Part shown: positions 37,201 to 52,200 of the stretch, in pieces
Layout of the letters: each line of letters opens with the position of its first letter
Position numbering within the stretch: position 1 is the stretch's first letter
The notes under the pieces: generated by a model
Database searches by the model: none
What the model was told of the DNA's origin: nothing
Seen by the model: only the letters and a program-made list of their open reading frames with translations
From: Nemertoderma westbladi
Lineage: Eukaryota > Xenacoelomorpha > Nemertodermatida > Nemertodermatidae
Assembly (NCBI GenBank): GCA_032718475.1
Contig: JAUCBJ010007664.1
Span: 42,226 to 106,225, forward strand
Reading direction: 5' to 3'
Length of the DNA stretch: 64,000 nt
Position numbers and translations under genes: made by a program

Positions 37201-40200
37201 TGGAGATTTGTCCAATCAGGACTTGGATGCGCTGTTGCATCTCCCTATCGGTAGCCATTAGTTGCTGTAGTAACAGCCAATCAGATTCGTCTTCCTTTCC
37301 CGGATGTAGCACAGTGAGCATCTCTGACGTAACTTGTAGATTCTGTTTCACTATATCTATCTCTCGTTGTAGTTTTAAGAATTGTTCTTGGGTCATCTTA
37401 AAATTGAATTAATGGCTTTAAAAAACAACTCCAAGTCTGATATCAACAACAAACTAATATTTATTTCCATTAAAGATTTAGTAGAACATGGAATACTAAA
37501 TATACATGTATATTTAGTATTCCATGATTAGATACATTTACAATAAGTTAGCATTCTCTCTCTCACCACATAACAAACCCTTAGTTATATTAACTTAGTC
37601 CAGTATTCACACCTGGGTCCTCCCTCTACCTACCAAACCCTTAGTTATATTAACTTAGTCCAGTATTCACACCTGGGTCCTCTCTCTACCTACCAAACCC
37701 TTAGTTATATTAACTTAGTCCAGTATTCTCATCTGTATGGGTCGTCTCTCTCTCTACCTACCAAACCCTTAGTTTTATTAACTTAGTCCAGTATTCTCAC
37801 CTGGGTCCTCCCTCTACCTACCAAACCCTTAGTTTTATTAACTTAGTCCAGTATTCACACCTGGGTCCTCCCTCTACCTACCAAACCCTTAGTTATATTA
37901 ACTTAGTCCAGTATTCACACCTGGGTCCTCCCTCTACCTACCAAACCCTTAGTTATATTAACTTAGTCCAGTATTCTCATCTGTATGGGTCGTCTCTCTC
38001 TCTACCTACCAAACCCTTAGTTTTATTAACTTAGTCCAGTATTCTCACCTGTATGGGTCGTCTCTCTACCTACCAAACCCTTAGTTTTATTAACTTAGTC
38101 CAGTATTCTCACCTGTATGGGTCGTCTCTCTCTCTACCTACCAAACCCTTAGTTTTATTAACTTAGTCCAGTATTATCACCTGTATGGGTCGTCTCTCTC
38201 TCTACCTACCAAACCCTTAGTTTTATTAACTTAGTCCAGTATTCTCACCTGTATGGGTCGTCTCTCTCTCTACCTACCAAACCCTTAGTTTTATTAACTT
38301 AGTCCAGTATTCTCACCTGTATGGGTCGTCTCTCTCTCTACCTACCAAACCCTTAGTTTTATTAACTTAGTCCAGTATTCACACCTGGGTCCTCCCTCTA
38401 CCTACCAAACCCTTAGTTTTATTAACTTAGTCCAGTATTCTCACCTGGGTCCTCCCTCTACCTACCAAACCCTTAGTTTTATTAACTTAGTCCAGTATTC
38501 ACACCTGGGTCCTCCCTCTACCTACCAAACCCTTAGTTTTATTAACTTAGTCCAGTATTCTCACCTGGGTCCTCTGCCTCCCTCTACCTACCAAACCCTT
38601 AGTTTTATTAACTTAGTCCAGTATTCTCACCTGGGTCCTCCCTCTACCTACCAAACCCTTAGTTTTATTAACTTAGTCCAGTATTCTCACCTGGGTCCTC
38701 TGCCTCTCTCTACCTACCAAACCCTTAGTTTTATTAACTTAGTCCAGTATTCACACCTGGGTCCTCCCTCTACCTACCAAACCCTTAGTTTTATTAACTT
38801 AGTCCAGTATTCTCACCCGGGTCCTCCCTCTACCTACCAAACCCTTAGTTTTATTAACTTAGTCCAGTATTCTCACCTGGGTCCTCCCTCTACCTACCAA
38901 ACCCTGAGTTTTATTAACTTAGTCCAGTATTCTCACCTGGGTCCTCCCTCTACCTACCAAACCCTTAGTTTTATTAACTTAGTCCAGTATTCTCATCTGG
39001 GTCCTCCCTCTACCTACCAAACCCTTAGTTTTATTAACTTAGTCCAGTATTCACACCTGGGTCCTCCCTCTACCTACCAAACCCTTAGTTTTATTAACTT
39101 AGTCCAGTATTCTCATCTGTATGAGTCGTCTCTCTCTCTACCTACCAAACCCTTAGTTTTATTAACTTAGTCCAGTATTCTCACCTGGGTCCTCCCTCTA
39201 CCTACCAAACCCTTAGTTTTATTAACTTAGTCCAGTATTCTCACCTGGGTCCTCCCTCTACCTACCAAACCCTTAGTTTTATTAACTTAGTCCAGTATTC
39301 TCACCTGGGTCCTCTCTCTACCTACCAAACCCTTAGTTTTATTAACTTAGTCCAGTATTCTCACCTGGGTCCTCCCTCTACCTACCAAACCCTTAGTTTT
39401 ATTAACTTAGTCCAGTATTCTCACCTGTATGGGTCGTCTCTCTCTCTACCTACCAAACCCTTAGTTTTATTAACTTAGTCCAGTATTCTCACCTGTATGG
39501 GTCGTCTCTCTCTCTACCTACCAAACCCTTAGTTTTATTAACTTAGTCCAGTATTCACACCTGGGTCCTCCCTCTACCTACCAAACCCTTAGTTTTATTA
39601 ACTTAGTCCAGTATTCACACCTGGGTCCTCCATCTACCTACCAAACCCTTAGTTTTATTAACTTAGTCCAGTATTCACACCTGGGTCCTCCCTCTACCTA
39701 CCAAACCCTTAGTTTTATTAACTTAGTCCAGTATTCACACCTGGGTCCTCCCTCTACCTACCAAACCCTTAGTTTTATTAACTTAGTCCAGTATTCTCAC
39801 CTGGGTCCTCCCTCTACCTAACAAACCCTTAGTTTTATTAACTTAGTCCAGTATTCTCACGTGGGTCCTCCCTCTACCTACCAAACCCTTAGTTTTATTA
39901 ACTTAGACCAGTATTCTCACCTGGGTCCTCCCTCTACCTACCAAACCCTTAGTTATATTAACTTAGTCCAGTATTCTCACCTGGGTCCTCCCTCTACCTA
40001 CCAAACCCTTAGTTTTATTAACTTAGTCCAGTATTCTCACCTGGGTCCTCCCTCTACCTACCAAACCCTTAGTTTTATTAACTTAGTCCAGTATTCTCAC
40101 CTGGGTCCTCCCTCTACCTACCAAACCCTTAGTTATATTAACTTAGTCCAGTATTCTCACCTGGGTCCTCCCTCTACCTACCAAACCCTTAGTTTTATTA

Positions 40201-43200
40201 ACTTAGTCCAGTATTCTCACCTGGGTCCTCCCTCTACCTACCAAACCCTTAGTTATATTAACTTAGTCCAGTATTCTCACCTGGGTCCTCCCTCTACCTA
40301 CCAAACCCTTAGTTTTATTAACTTAGTCCAGTATTCTCACCTGGGTCCTCCCTCTACCTACCAAACCCTTAGTTTTATTAACTCAGTCCAGTATTCTCAC
40401 CTGAGTCCTCCCTCTACCTACCAAACCCTTAGTTTTATTAACTTAGTCCAGTATTCACACCTGGGTCCTCCCTCTACCTACCAAACCCTTAGTTTTATTA
40501 ACTTAGTCCAGTATTCTCACCTGGGTCCTCCCTCTACCTACCAAACCCTTAGTTTTATTAACTTAGTCCAGTATTCTCACCTGGGTCCTCCCTCTACCTA
40601 CCAAACCCTTAGTTTTATTAACTTAGTCCAGTATTCTCACCTGTATGGGTCGTCTCTCTCTCTACCTACCAAACCCTTAGTTATATTAACTTAGTCCAGT
40701 ATTCTCACCTGGGTCCTCCCTCTACCTACCAAACCCTTAGTTTTATTAACTTAGTCCAGTATTCACACCTGGGTCCTCCCTCTACCTACCAAACCCTTAG
40801 TTTTATTAACTTAGTCCAGTATTCTCACCTGGGTCCTCCCTCTACCTACCAAACCCTTAGTTATATTAACTTAGTCCAGTATTCTCACCTGGGTCCTCCC
40901 TCTACCTACCAAACCCTTAGTTATATTAACTTAGTCCAGTATTCACACCTGGGTCCTCCCTCTACCTACCAAACCCTTAGTTATATTAACTTAGTCCAGT
41001 ATTCACACCTGGGTCCTCTCTCTACCTACCAAACCCTTAGTTTTATTAACTTAGTCCAGTATTCTCACCTGGGTCCTCCCTCTACCTACCAAACCCTTAG
41101 TTATATTAACTTAGTCCAGTATTCACACCTGGGTCCTCTCTCTACCTACCAAACCCTTAGTTTTATTAACTTAGTCCAGTATTCTCACCTGGGTCCTCCC
41201 TCTACCTACCAAACCCTTAGTTATATTAACTTAGTCCAGTATTCACACCTGGGTCCTCTCTCTACCTACCAAACCCTTAGTTTTATTAACTTAGTCCAGT
41301 ATTCTCACCTGGGTCCTCCCTCTACCTACCAAACCCTTAGTTATATTAACTTAGTCCAGTATTCACACCTGGGTCCTCTCTCTACCTACCAAACCCTTAG
41401 TTTTATTAACTTAGTCCAGTATTCTCACCTGGGTCCTCCCTCTACCTACCAAACCCTTAGTTTTATTAACTTAGTCCAGTATTCTCACCTGGGTCCTCCC
41501 TCTACCTACCAAACCCTTAGTTTTATTAACTTAGTCCAGTATTCTCACCTGGGTCCTCTCTCTACCTACCAAACCCTTAGTTTTATTAACTTAGTCCAGT
41601 ATTCTCACCTGGGTCCTCCCTCTACCTACCAAACCCTTAGTTTTATTAACTTAGTCCAGTATTCTCACCTGTATGGGTCGTCTCCCTCTCTACCTACCAA
41701 ACCCTTAGTTTTATTAACTTAGTCCAGTATTCTCACCTGGGTCCTCCCTCTACCTACCAAACCCTTAGTTATATTAACTTAGTCCAGTATTCTCACCTGG
41801 GTCCTCCCTCTACCTACCAAACCCTTAGTTTTATTAACTTAGTCCAGTATTCACACCTGGGTCCTCCCCCTACCTACCAAACCCTTAGTTTTATTAACTT
41901 AGTCCAGTATTCTCACCTGGGTCCTCCCTCTACCTACCAAACCCTTAGTTATATTAACTTAGTCCAGTATTCTCACCTGGGTCCTCCCTCTACCTACCAA
42001 ACCCTTAGTTTTATTAACTTAGTCCAGTATTCTCACCTGGGTCCTCCCTCTACCTACCAAACCCTTAGTTTTATTAACTTAGTCCAGTATTCTCACCTGG
42101 GTCCTCTCTCTACCTACCAAACCCTTAGTTTTATTAACTTAGTCCAGTATTCTCACCTGTATGGGTCGTCTCTCTCTCTACCTACCAAACCCTTAGTTTT
42201 ATTAACTTAGTCCAGTATTCTCACCTGGGTCCTCCCTCTACCTACCAAACCCTTAGTTATATTAACTTAGTCCAGTATTCACACCTGGGTCCTCCCTCTA
42301 CCTACCAAACCCTTAGTTTTATTAACTTAGTCCAGTATTCTCACCTGTATGGGTCGTCTCTCTACCTACCAAACCCTTAGTTTTATTAACTTAGTCCAGT
42401 ATTCTCACCTGTATGGGTCGTCTCTCTCTCTACCTACCAAACCCTTAGTTTTATTAACTCAGTCCAGTATTCTCACCTGTATGGGTCGTCTCTCTGCCTA
42501 CCAAACCCTTAGTTTTATTAACTTAGTCCAGTATTCTCACCTGGGTCCTCCCTCTACCTACCAAACCCTTAGTTATATTAACTTAGTCCAGTATTCTCAT
42601 CTGTATGGGTCGTCTCTCTCTCTACCTACCAAACCCTTAGTTTTATTAACTTAGTCCAGTATTCTCACCTGTATGGGTCGTCTCTCTGCCTACCAAACCC
42701 TTAGTTTTATTAACTTAGTCCAGTATTCTCACCTGTATGGGTCGTCTCTCTCTCTACCTACCAAACCCTTAGTTTTATTAACTTAGTCCAGTATTCTCAC
42801 CTGGGTCCTCCCTCTACCTACCAAACCCTTAGTTTTATTAACTTAGTCCAGTATTCTCACCTGTATGGGTCGTCTCTCTCTCTACCTACCAAACCCTTAG
42901 TTTTATTAACTTAGTCCAGTATTCTCACCTGTATGGGTCGTCTCTCTCTCTACCTACCAAACCCTTAGTTATATTAACTTAGTCCAGTATTCTCACCTGG
43001 GTCCTCCCTCTACCTACCAAACCCTTAGTTTTATTAACTTAGTCCAGTATTCACACCTGGGTCCTCCCTCTACCTACCAAACCCTTAGTTTTATTAACTT
43101 AGTCCAGTATTCACACCTGGGTCCTCCCTCTACCTACCAAACCCTTAGTTATATTAACTTAGTCCAGTATTCTCACCTGGGTCCTCCCTCTACCTACCAA

Positions 43201-46200
43201 ACCCTTAGTTATATTAACTTAGTCCAGTATTCACACCTGGGTCCTCCCTCTACCTACCAAACCCTTAGTTTTATTAACTTAGTCCAGTATTCTCACCTGG
43301 GTCCTCCCTCTACCTACCAAACCCTTAGTTATATTAACTTAGTCCAGTATTCACACCTGGGTCCTCCCTCTACCTACCAAACCCTTAGTTTTATTAACTT
43401 AGTCCAGTATTCTCACCTGGGTCCTCCCTCTACCTACCAAACCCTTAGTTTTATTAACTTAGTCCAGTATTCTCACCTGGGTCCTCCCTCTACCTACCAA
43501 ACCCTTAGTTTTATTAACTTAGTCCAGTATTCACACCTGGGTCCTCCCTCTACCTACCAAACCCTTAGTTTTATTAACTTAGTCCAGTATTCTCACCTGG
43601 GTCCTCCCTCTACCTACCAAACCCTTAGTTTTATTAACTTAGTCCAGTATTCTCACCTGGGTCCTCCCTCTACCTACCAAACCCTTAGTTTTATTAACTT
43701 AGTCCAGTATTCTCACCTGGGTCCTCCCTCTACCTACCAAACCCTTAGTTATATTAACTTAGTCCAGTATTCACACCTGGGTCCTCCCTCTACCTACCAA
43801 ACCCTTAGTTTTATTAACTTAGTCCAGTATTCTCACCTGGGTCCTCCCTCTACCTACCAAACCCTTAGTTTTATTAACTTAGTCCAGTATTCTCACCTGG
43901 GTCCTCCCTCTACCTACCAAACCCTTAGTTTTATTAACTTAGTCCAGTATTCACACCTGGGTCCTCTCTCTACCTACCAAACCCTTAGTTTTATTAACTT
44001 AGTCCAGTATTCTCACCTGGGTCCTCTGCCTCTCTCTACCTACCAAACCCTTAGTTTTATTAACTTAGTCCAGTATTCTCACCTGGGTCCTCTGCCTCTC
44101 TCTACCTACCAAACCCTTAGTTTTATTAACTTAGTCCAGTATTCACACCTGGGTCCTCCCTCTACCTACCAAACCCTTAGTTATATTAACTTAGTCCAGT
44201 ATTCTCACCTGGGTCCTCCCTCTACCTACCAAACCCTTAGTTATATTAACTTAGTCCAGTATTCTCACCTGGGTCCTCTGCCTCTCTCTACCTACCAAAC
44301 CCTTAGTTTTATTAACTTAGTCCAGTATTCTCACCTGGGTCCTCTGCCTCTCTCTACCTACCAAACCCTTAGTTTTATTAACTTAGTCCAGTATTCTCAC
44401 CTGGGTCCTCCCTCTACCTACCAAACCCTTAGTTTTATTAACTTAGTCCAGTATTCACACCTGGGTCCTCTCTCTACCTACCAAACCCTTAGTTTTATTA
44501 ACTTAGTCCAGTATTCTCACCTGGGTCCTCTGCCTCTCTCTACCTACCAAACCCTTAGTTTTATTAACTTAGTCCAGTATTCTCACCTGGGTCCTCTGCC
44601 TCTCTCTACCTACCAAACCCTTAGTTTTATTAACTTAGTCCAGTATTCACACCTGGGTCCTCCCTCTACCTACCAAACCCTTAGTTATATTAACTTAGTC
44701 CAGTATTCTCACCTGGGTCCTCCCTCTACCTACCAAACCCTTAGTTTTATTAACTTAGTCCAGTATTCTCACCTGGGTCCTCTGCCTCTCTCTACCTACC
44801 AAACCCTTAGTTTTATTAACTTAGTCCAGTATTCTCACCTGGGTCCTCTGCCTCTCTCTACCTACCAAACCCTTAGTTTTATTAACTTAGTCCAGTATTC
44901 ACACCTGGGTCCTCCCTCTACCTACCAAACCCTTAGTTTTATTAACTTAGTCCAGTATTCACACCTGGGTCCTCCCTCTACCTACCAAACCCTTAGTTAT
45001 ATTAACTTAGTCCAGTATTCTCACCTGGGTCCTCCCTCTACCTACCAAACCCTTAGTTTTATTAACTTAGTCCAGTATTCTCACCTGGGTCCTCTGCCTC
45101 TCTCTACCTACCAAACCCTTAGTTTTATTAACTTAGTCCAGTATTCACACCTGGGTCCTCCCTCTACCTACCAAACCCTTAGTTATATTAACTTAGTCCA
45201 GTATTCTCACCTGGGTCCTCCCTCTACCTACCAAACCCTTAGTTTTATTAACTTAGTCCAGTATTCACACCTGGGTCCTCCCTCTACCTACCAAACCCTT
45301 AGTTATATTAACTTAGTCCAGTATTCTCACCTGGGTCCTCCCTCTACCTACCAAACCCTTAGTTATATTAACTTAGTCCAGTATTCTCACCTGGGTCCTC
45401 TGCCTCTCTCTACCTACCAAACCCTTAGTTTTATTAACTTAGTCCAGTATTCTCACCTGGGTCCTCCCTCTACCTACCAAACCCTTAGTTTTATTAACTT
45501 AGTCCAGTATTCTCACCTGGGTCCTCTGCCTCTCTCTACCTACCAAACCCTTAGTTTTATTAACTTAGTCCAGTATTCACACCTGGGTCCTCCCTCTACC
45601 TACCAAACCCTTAGTTATATTAACTTAGTCCAGTATTCTCACCTGGGTCCTCCCTCTACCTACCAAACCCTTAGTTATATTAACTTAGTCCAGTATTCAC
45701 ACCTGGGTCCTCTCTCTACCTACCAAACCCTTAGTTTTATTAACTTAGTCCAGTATTCTCACCTGGGTCCTCCCTCTACCTACCAAACCCTTAGTTATAT
45801 TAACTTAGTCCAGTATTCACACCTGGGTCCTCTCTCTACCTACCAAACCCTTAGTTTTATTAACTTAGTCCAGTATTCTCACCTGGGTCCTCCCTCTACC
45901 TACCAAACCCTTAGTTTTATTAACTTAGTCCAGTATTCTCACCTGGGTCCTCCCTCTACCTACCAAACCCTTAGTTTTATTAACTTAGTCCAGTATTCTC
46001 ACCTGGGTCCTCTCTCTACCTACCAAACCCTTAGTTTTATTAACTTAGTCCAGTATTCTCACCTGGGTCCTCCCTCTACCTACCAAACCCTTAGTTTTAT
46101 TAACTTAGTCCAGTATTCTCACCTGTATGGGTCGTCTCCCTCTCTACCTACCAAACCCTTAGTTTTATTAACTTAGTCCAGTATTCTCACCTGGGTCCTC

Positions 46201-49200
46201 CCTCTACCTACCAAACCCTTAGTTATATTAACTTAGTCCAGTATTCTCACCTGGGTCCTCCCTCTACCTACCAAACCCTTAGTTTTATTAACTTAGTCCA
46301 GTATTCACACCTGGGTCCTCCCCCTACCTACCAAACCCTTAGTTTTATTAACTTAGTCCAGTATTCTCACCTGGGTCCTCCCTCTACCTACCAAACCCTT
46401 AGTTATATTAACTTAGTCCAGTATTCTCACCTGGGTCCTCCCTCTACCTACCAAACCCTTAGTTTTATTAACTTAGTCCAGTATTCTCACCTGGGTCCTC
46501 CCTCTACCTACCAAACCCTTAGTTTTATTAACTTAGTCCAGTATTCTCACCTGGGTCCTCTCTCTACCTACCAAACCCTTAGTTTTATTAACTTAGTCCA
46601 GTATTCTCACCTGTATGGGTCGTCTCTCTCTCTACCTACCAAACCCTTAGTTTTATTAACTTAGTCCAGTATTCTCACCTGGGTCCTCCCTCTACCTACC
46701 AAACCCTTAGTTATATTAACTTAGTCCAGTATTCACACCTGGGTCCTCCCTCTACCTACCAAACCCTTAGTTTTATTAACTTAGTCCAGTATTCTCACCT
46801 GTATGGGTCGCTCTCTCTACCTACCAAACCCTTAGTTTTATTAACTTAGTCCAGTATTCTCACCTGTATGGTCGTCTCTCTCTCTACCTACCAAACCCTT
46901 AGTTATATTAACTTAGTCCAGTATTCACACCTGGGTCCTCCCTCTACCTACCAAACCCTTAGTTTTATTAACTTAGTCCAGTATTCTCACCTGTATGGGT
47001 CGTCTCTCTACCTACCAAACCCTTAGTTTTATTAACTTAGTCCAGTATTCTCACCTGTATGGGTCGTCTCTCTCTCTACCTACCAAACCCTTAGTTATAT
47101 TAACTTAGTCCAGTATTCACACCTGGGTCCTCTCTCTACCTACCAAACCCTTAGTTTTATTAACTCAGTCCAGTATTCTCACCTGTATGGGTCGTCTCTC
47201 TGCCTACCAAACCCTTAGTTTTATTAACTTAGTCCAGTATTCTCACCTGGGTCCTCCCTCTACCTACCAAACCCTTAGTTATATTAACTTAGTCCAGTAT
47301 TCTCATCTGTATGGGTCGTCTCTCTCTCTACCTACCAAACCCTTAGTTTTATTAACTTAGTCCAGTATTCTCACCTGTATGGGTCGTCTCTCTGCCTACC
47401 AAACCCTTAGTTTTATTAACTTAGTCCAGTATTCTCACCTGTATGGGTCGTCTCTCTCTCTACCTACCAAACCCTTAGTTTTATTAACTTAGTCCAGTAT
47501 TCTCACCTGGGTCCTCCCTCTACCTACCAAACCCTTAGTTTTATTAACTTAGTCCAGTATTCTCACCTGTATGGGTCGTCTCTCTCTCTACCTACCAAAC
47601 CCTTAGTTTTATTAACTTAGTCCAGTATTCTCACCTGTATGGGTCGTCTCTCTCTCTACCTACCAAACCCTTAGTTATATTAACTTAGTCCAGTATTCTC
47701 ACCTGGGTCCTCCCTCTACCTACCAAACCCTTAGTTTTATTAACTTAGTCCAGTATTCACACCTGGGTCCTCCCTCTACCTACCAAACCCTTAGTTTTAT
47801 TAACTTAGTCCAGTATTCACACCTGGGTCCTCCCTCTACCTACCAAACCCTTAGTTATATTAACTTAGTCCAGTATTCTCACCTGGGTCCTCCCTCTACC
47901 TACCAAACCCTTAGTTATATTAACTTAGTCCAGTATTCACACCTGGGTCCTCCCTCTACCTACCAAACCCTTAGTTTTATTAACTTAGTCCAGTATTCTC
48001 ACCTGGGTCCTCCCTCTACCTACCAAACCCTTAGTTATATTAACTTAGTCCAGTATTCTCACCTGGGTCCTCTGCCTCTCTCTACCTACCAAACCCTTAG
48101 TTTTATTAACTTAGTCCAGTATTCTCACCTGGGTCCTCTGCCTCTCTCTACCTACCAAACCCTTAGTTTTATTAACTTAGTCCAGTATTCTCACCTGGGT
48201 CCTCCCTCTACCTACCAAACCCTTAGTTTTATTAACTTAGTCCAGTATTCACACCTGGGTCCTCTCTCTACCTACCAAACCCTTAGTTTTATTAACTTAG
48301 TCCAGTATTCTCACCTGGGTCCTCTGCCTCTCTCTACCTACCAAACCCTTAGTTTTATTAACTTAGTCCAGTATTCTCACCTGGGTCCTCTGCCTCTCTC
48401 TACCTACCAAACCCTTAGTTTTATTAACTTAGTCCAGTATTCACACCTGGGTCCTCCCTCTACCTACCAAACCCTTAGTTATATTAACTTAGTCCAGTAT
48501 TCTCACCTGGGTCCTCCCTCTACCTACCAAACCCTTAGTTTTATTAACTTAGTCCAGTATTCTCACCTGGGTCCTCTGCCTCTCTCTACCTACCAAACCC
48601 TTAGTTTTATTAACTTAGTCCAGTATTCTCACCTGGGTCCTCTGCCTCTCTCTACCTACCAAACCCTTAGTTTTATTAACTTAGTCCAGTATTCACACCT
48701 GGGTCCTCCCTCTACCTACCAAACCCTTAGTTTTATTAACTTAGTCCAGTATTCACACCTGGGTCCTCCCTCTACCTACCAAACCCTTAGTTATATTAAC
48801 TTAGTCCAGTATTCTCACCTGGGTCCTCCCTCTACCTACCAAACCCTTAGTTTTATTAACTTAGTCCAGTATTCTCACCTGGGTCCTCTGCCTCTCTCTA
48901 CCTACCAAACCCTTAGTTTTATTAACTTAGTCCAGTATTCACACCTGGGTCCTCCCTCTACCTACCAAACCCTTAGTTATATTAACTTAGTCCAGTATTC
49001 TCACCTGGGTCCTCCCTCTACCTACCAAACCCTTAGTTTTATTAACTTAGTCCAGTATTCACACCTGGGTCCTCCCTCTACCTACCAAACCCTTAGTTAT
49101 ATTAACTTAGTCCAGTATTCTCACCTGGGTCCTCCCTCTACCTACCAAACCCTTAGTTATATTAACTTAGTCCAGTATTCTCACCTGGGTCCTCTGCCTC

Positions 49201-52200
49201 TCTCTACCTACCAAACCCTTAGTTTTATTAACTTAGTCCAGTATTCTCACCTGGGTCCTCCCTCTACCTACCAAACCCTTAGTTTTATTAACTTAGTCCA
49301 GTATTCTCACCTGGGTCCTCTGCCTCTCTCTACCTACCAAACCCTTAGTTTTATTAACTTAGTCCAGTATTCACACCTGGGTCCTCCCTCTACCTACCAA
49401 ACCCTTAGTTATATTAACTTAGTCCAGTATTCTCACCTGGGTCCTCCCTCTACCTACCAAACCCTTAGTTATATTAACTTAGTCCAGTATTCACACCTGG
49501 GTCCTCTCTCTACCTACCAAACCCTTAGTTTTATTAACTTAGTCCAGTATTCTCACCTGGGTCCTCCCTCTACCTACCAAACCCTTAGTTATATTAACTT
49601 AGTCCAGTATTCACACCTGGGTCCTCTCTCTACCTACCAAACCCTTAGTTTTATTAACTTAGTCCAGTATTCTCACCTGGGTCCTCCCTCTACCTACCAA
49701 ACCCTTAGTTTTATTAACTTAGTCCAGTATTCTCACCTGGGTCCTCCCTCTACCTACCAAACCCTTAGTTTTATTAACTTAGTCCAGTATTCTCACCTGG
49801 GTCCTCTCTCTACCTACCAAACCCTTAGTTTTATTAACTTAGTCCAGTATTCTCACCTGGGTCCTCCCTCTACCTACCAAACCCTTAGTTTTATTAACTT
49901 AGTCCAGTATTCTCACCTGTATGGGTCGTCTCCCTCTCTACCTACCAAACCCTTAGTTTTATTAACTTAGTCCAGTATTCTCACCTGGGTCCTCCCTCTA
50001 CCTACCAAACCCTTAGTTATATTAACTTAGTCCAGTATTCTCACCTGGGTCCTCCCTCTACCTACCAAACCCTTAGTTTTATTAACTTAGTCCAGTATTC
50101 ACACCTGGGTCCTCCCCCTACCTACCAAACCCTTAGTTTTATTAACTTAGTCCAGTATTCTCACCTGGGTCCTCCCTCTACCTACCAAACCCTTAGTTAT
50201 ATTAACTTAGTCCAGTATTCTCACCTGGGTCCTCCCTCTACCTACCAAACCCTTAGTTTTATTAACTTAGTCCAGTATTCTCACCTGGGTCCTCCCTCTA
50301 CCTACCAAACCCTTAGTTTTATTAACTTAGTCCAGTATTCTCACCTGGGTCCTCTCTCTACCTACCAAACCCTTAGTTTTATTAACTTAGTCCAGTATTC
50401 TCACCTGTATGGGTCGTCTCTCTCTCTACCTACCAAACCCTTAGTTTTATTAACTTAGTCCAGTATTCTCACCTGGGTCCTCCCTCTACCTACCAAACCC
50501 TTAGTTATATTAACTTAGTCCAGTATTCACACCTGGGTCCTCCCTCTACCTACCAAACCCTTAGTTTTATTAACTTAGTCCAGTATTCTCACCTGTATGG
50601 GTCGTCTCTCTACCTACCAAACCCTTAGTTTTATTAACTTAGTCCAGTATTCTCACCTGTATGGGTCGTCTCTCTCTCTACCTACCAAACCCTTAGTTAT
50701 ATTAACTTAGTCCAGTATTCACACCTGGGTCCTCCCTCTACCTACCAAACCCTTAGTTTTATTAACTTAGTCCAGTATTCTCACCTGTATGGGTCGTCTC
50801 TCTACCTACCAAACCCTTAGTTTTATTAACTTAGTCCAGTATTCTCACCTGTATGGGTCGTCTCTCTCTCTACCTACCAAACCCTTAGTTATATTAACTT
50901 AGTCCAGTATTCACACCTGGGTCCTCTCTCTACCTACCAAACCCTTAGTTTTATTAACTCAGTCCAGTATTCTCACCTGTATGGGTCGTCTCTCTGCCTA
51001 CCAAACCCTTAGTTTTATTAACTTAGTCCAGTATTCTCACCTGGGTCCTCCCTCTACCTACCAAACCCTTAGTTATATTAACTTAGTCCAGTATTCTCAT
51101 CTGTATGGGTCGTCTCTCTCTCTACCTACCAAACCCTTAGTTTTATTAACTTAGTCCAGTATTCTCACCTGTATGGGTCGTCTCTCTGCCTACCAAACCC
51201 TTAGTTTTATTAACTTAGTCCAGTATTCTCACCTGTATGGGTCGTCTCTCTCTCTACCTACCAAACCCTTAGTTTTATTAACTTAGTCCAGTATTCTCAC
51301 CTGGGTCCTCCCTCTACCTACCAAACCCTTAGTTTTATTAACTTAGTCCAGTATTCTCACCTGTATGGGTCGTCTCTCTCTCTACCTACCAAACCCTTAG
51401 TTTTATTAACTTAGTCCAGTATTCTCACCTGTATGGGTCGTCTCTCTCTCTACCTACCAAACCCTTAGTTATATTAACTTAGTCCAGTATTCTCACCTGG
51501 GTCCTCCCTCTACCTACCAAACCCTTAGTTTTATTAACTTAGTCCAGTATTCACACCTGGGTCCTCCCTCTACCTACCAAACCCTTAGTTTTATTAACTT
51601 AGTCCAGTATTCACACCTGGGTCCTCCCTCTACCTACCAAACCCTTAGTTATATTAACTTAGTCCAGTATTCTCACCTGGGTCCTCCCTCTACCTACCAA
51701 ACCCTTAGTTATATTAACTTAGTCCAGTATTCACACCTGGGTCCTCCCTCTACCTACCAAACCCTTAGTTTTATTAACTTAGTCCAGTATTCTCACCTGG
51801 GTCCTCCCTCTACCTACCAAACCCTTAGTTATATTAACTTAGTCCAGTATTCACACCTGGGTCCTCCCTCTACCTACCAAACCCTTAGTTTTATTAACTT
51901 AGTCCAGTATTCTCACCTGGGTCCTCCCTCTACCTACCAAACCCTTAGTTTTATTAACTTAGTCCAGTATTCTCACCTGGGTCCTCCCTCTACCTACCAA
52001 ACCCTTAGTTTTATTAACTTAGTCCAGTATTCACACCTGGGTCCTCCCTCTACCTACCAAACCCTTAGTTTTATTAACTTAGTCCAGTATTCTCACCTGG
52101 GTCCTCCCTCTACCTACCAAACCCTTAGTTTTATTAACTTAGTCCAGTATTCTCACCTGGGTCCTCCCTCTACCTACCAAACCCTTAGTTATATTAACTT

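Noticed and set aside
39861-40694. 277-codon plus-strand ORF made of a 20-residue repeat (also at 42349-42654 and 56614-57102)
   Set aside because: It exists only because the minisatellite unit is 60 bp. It breaks wherever 64-, 66- or 68-bp units occur, has no unique sequence, and lies antisense in a TOM1 intron.
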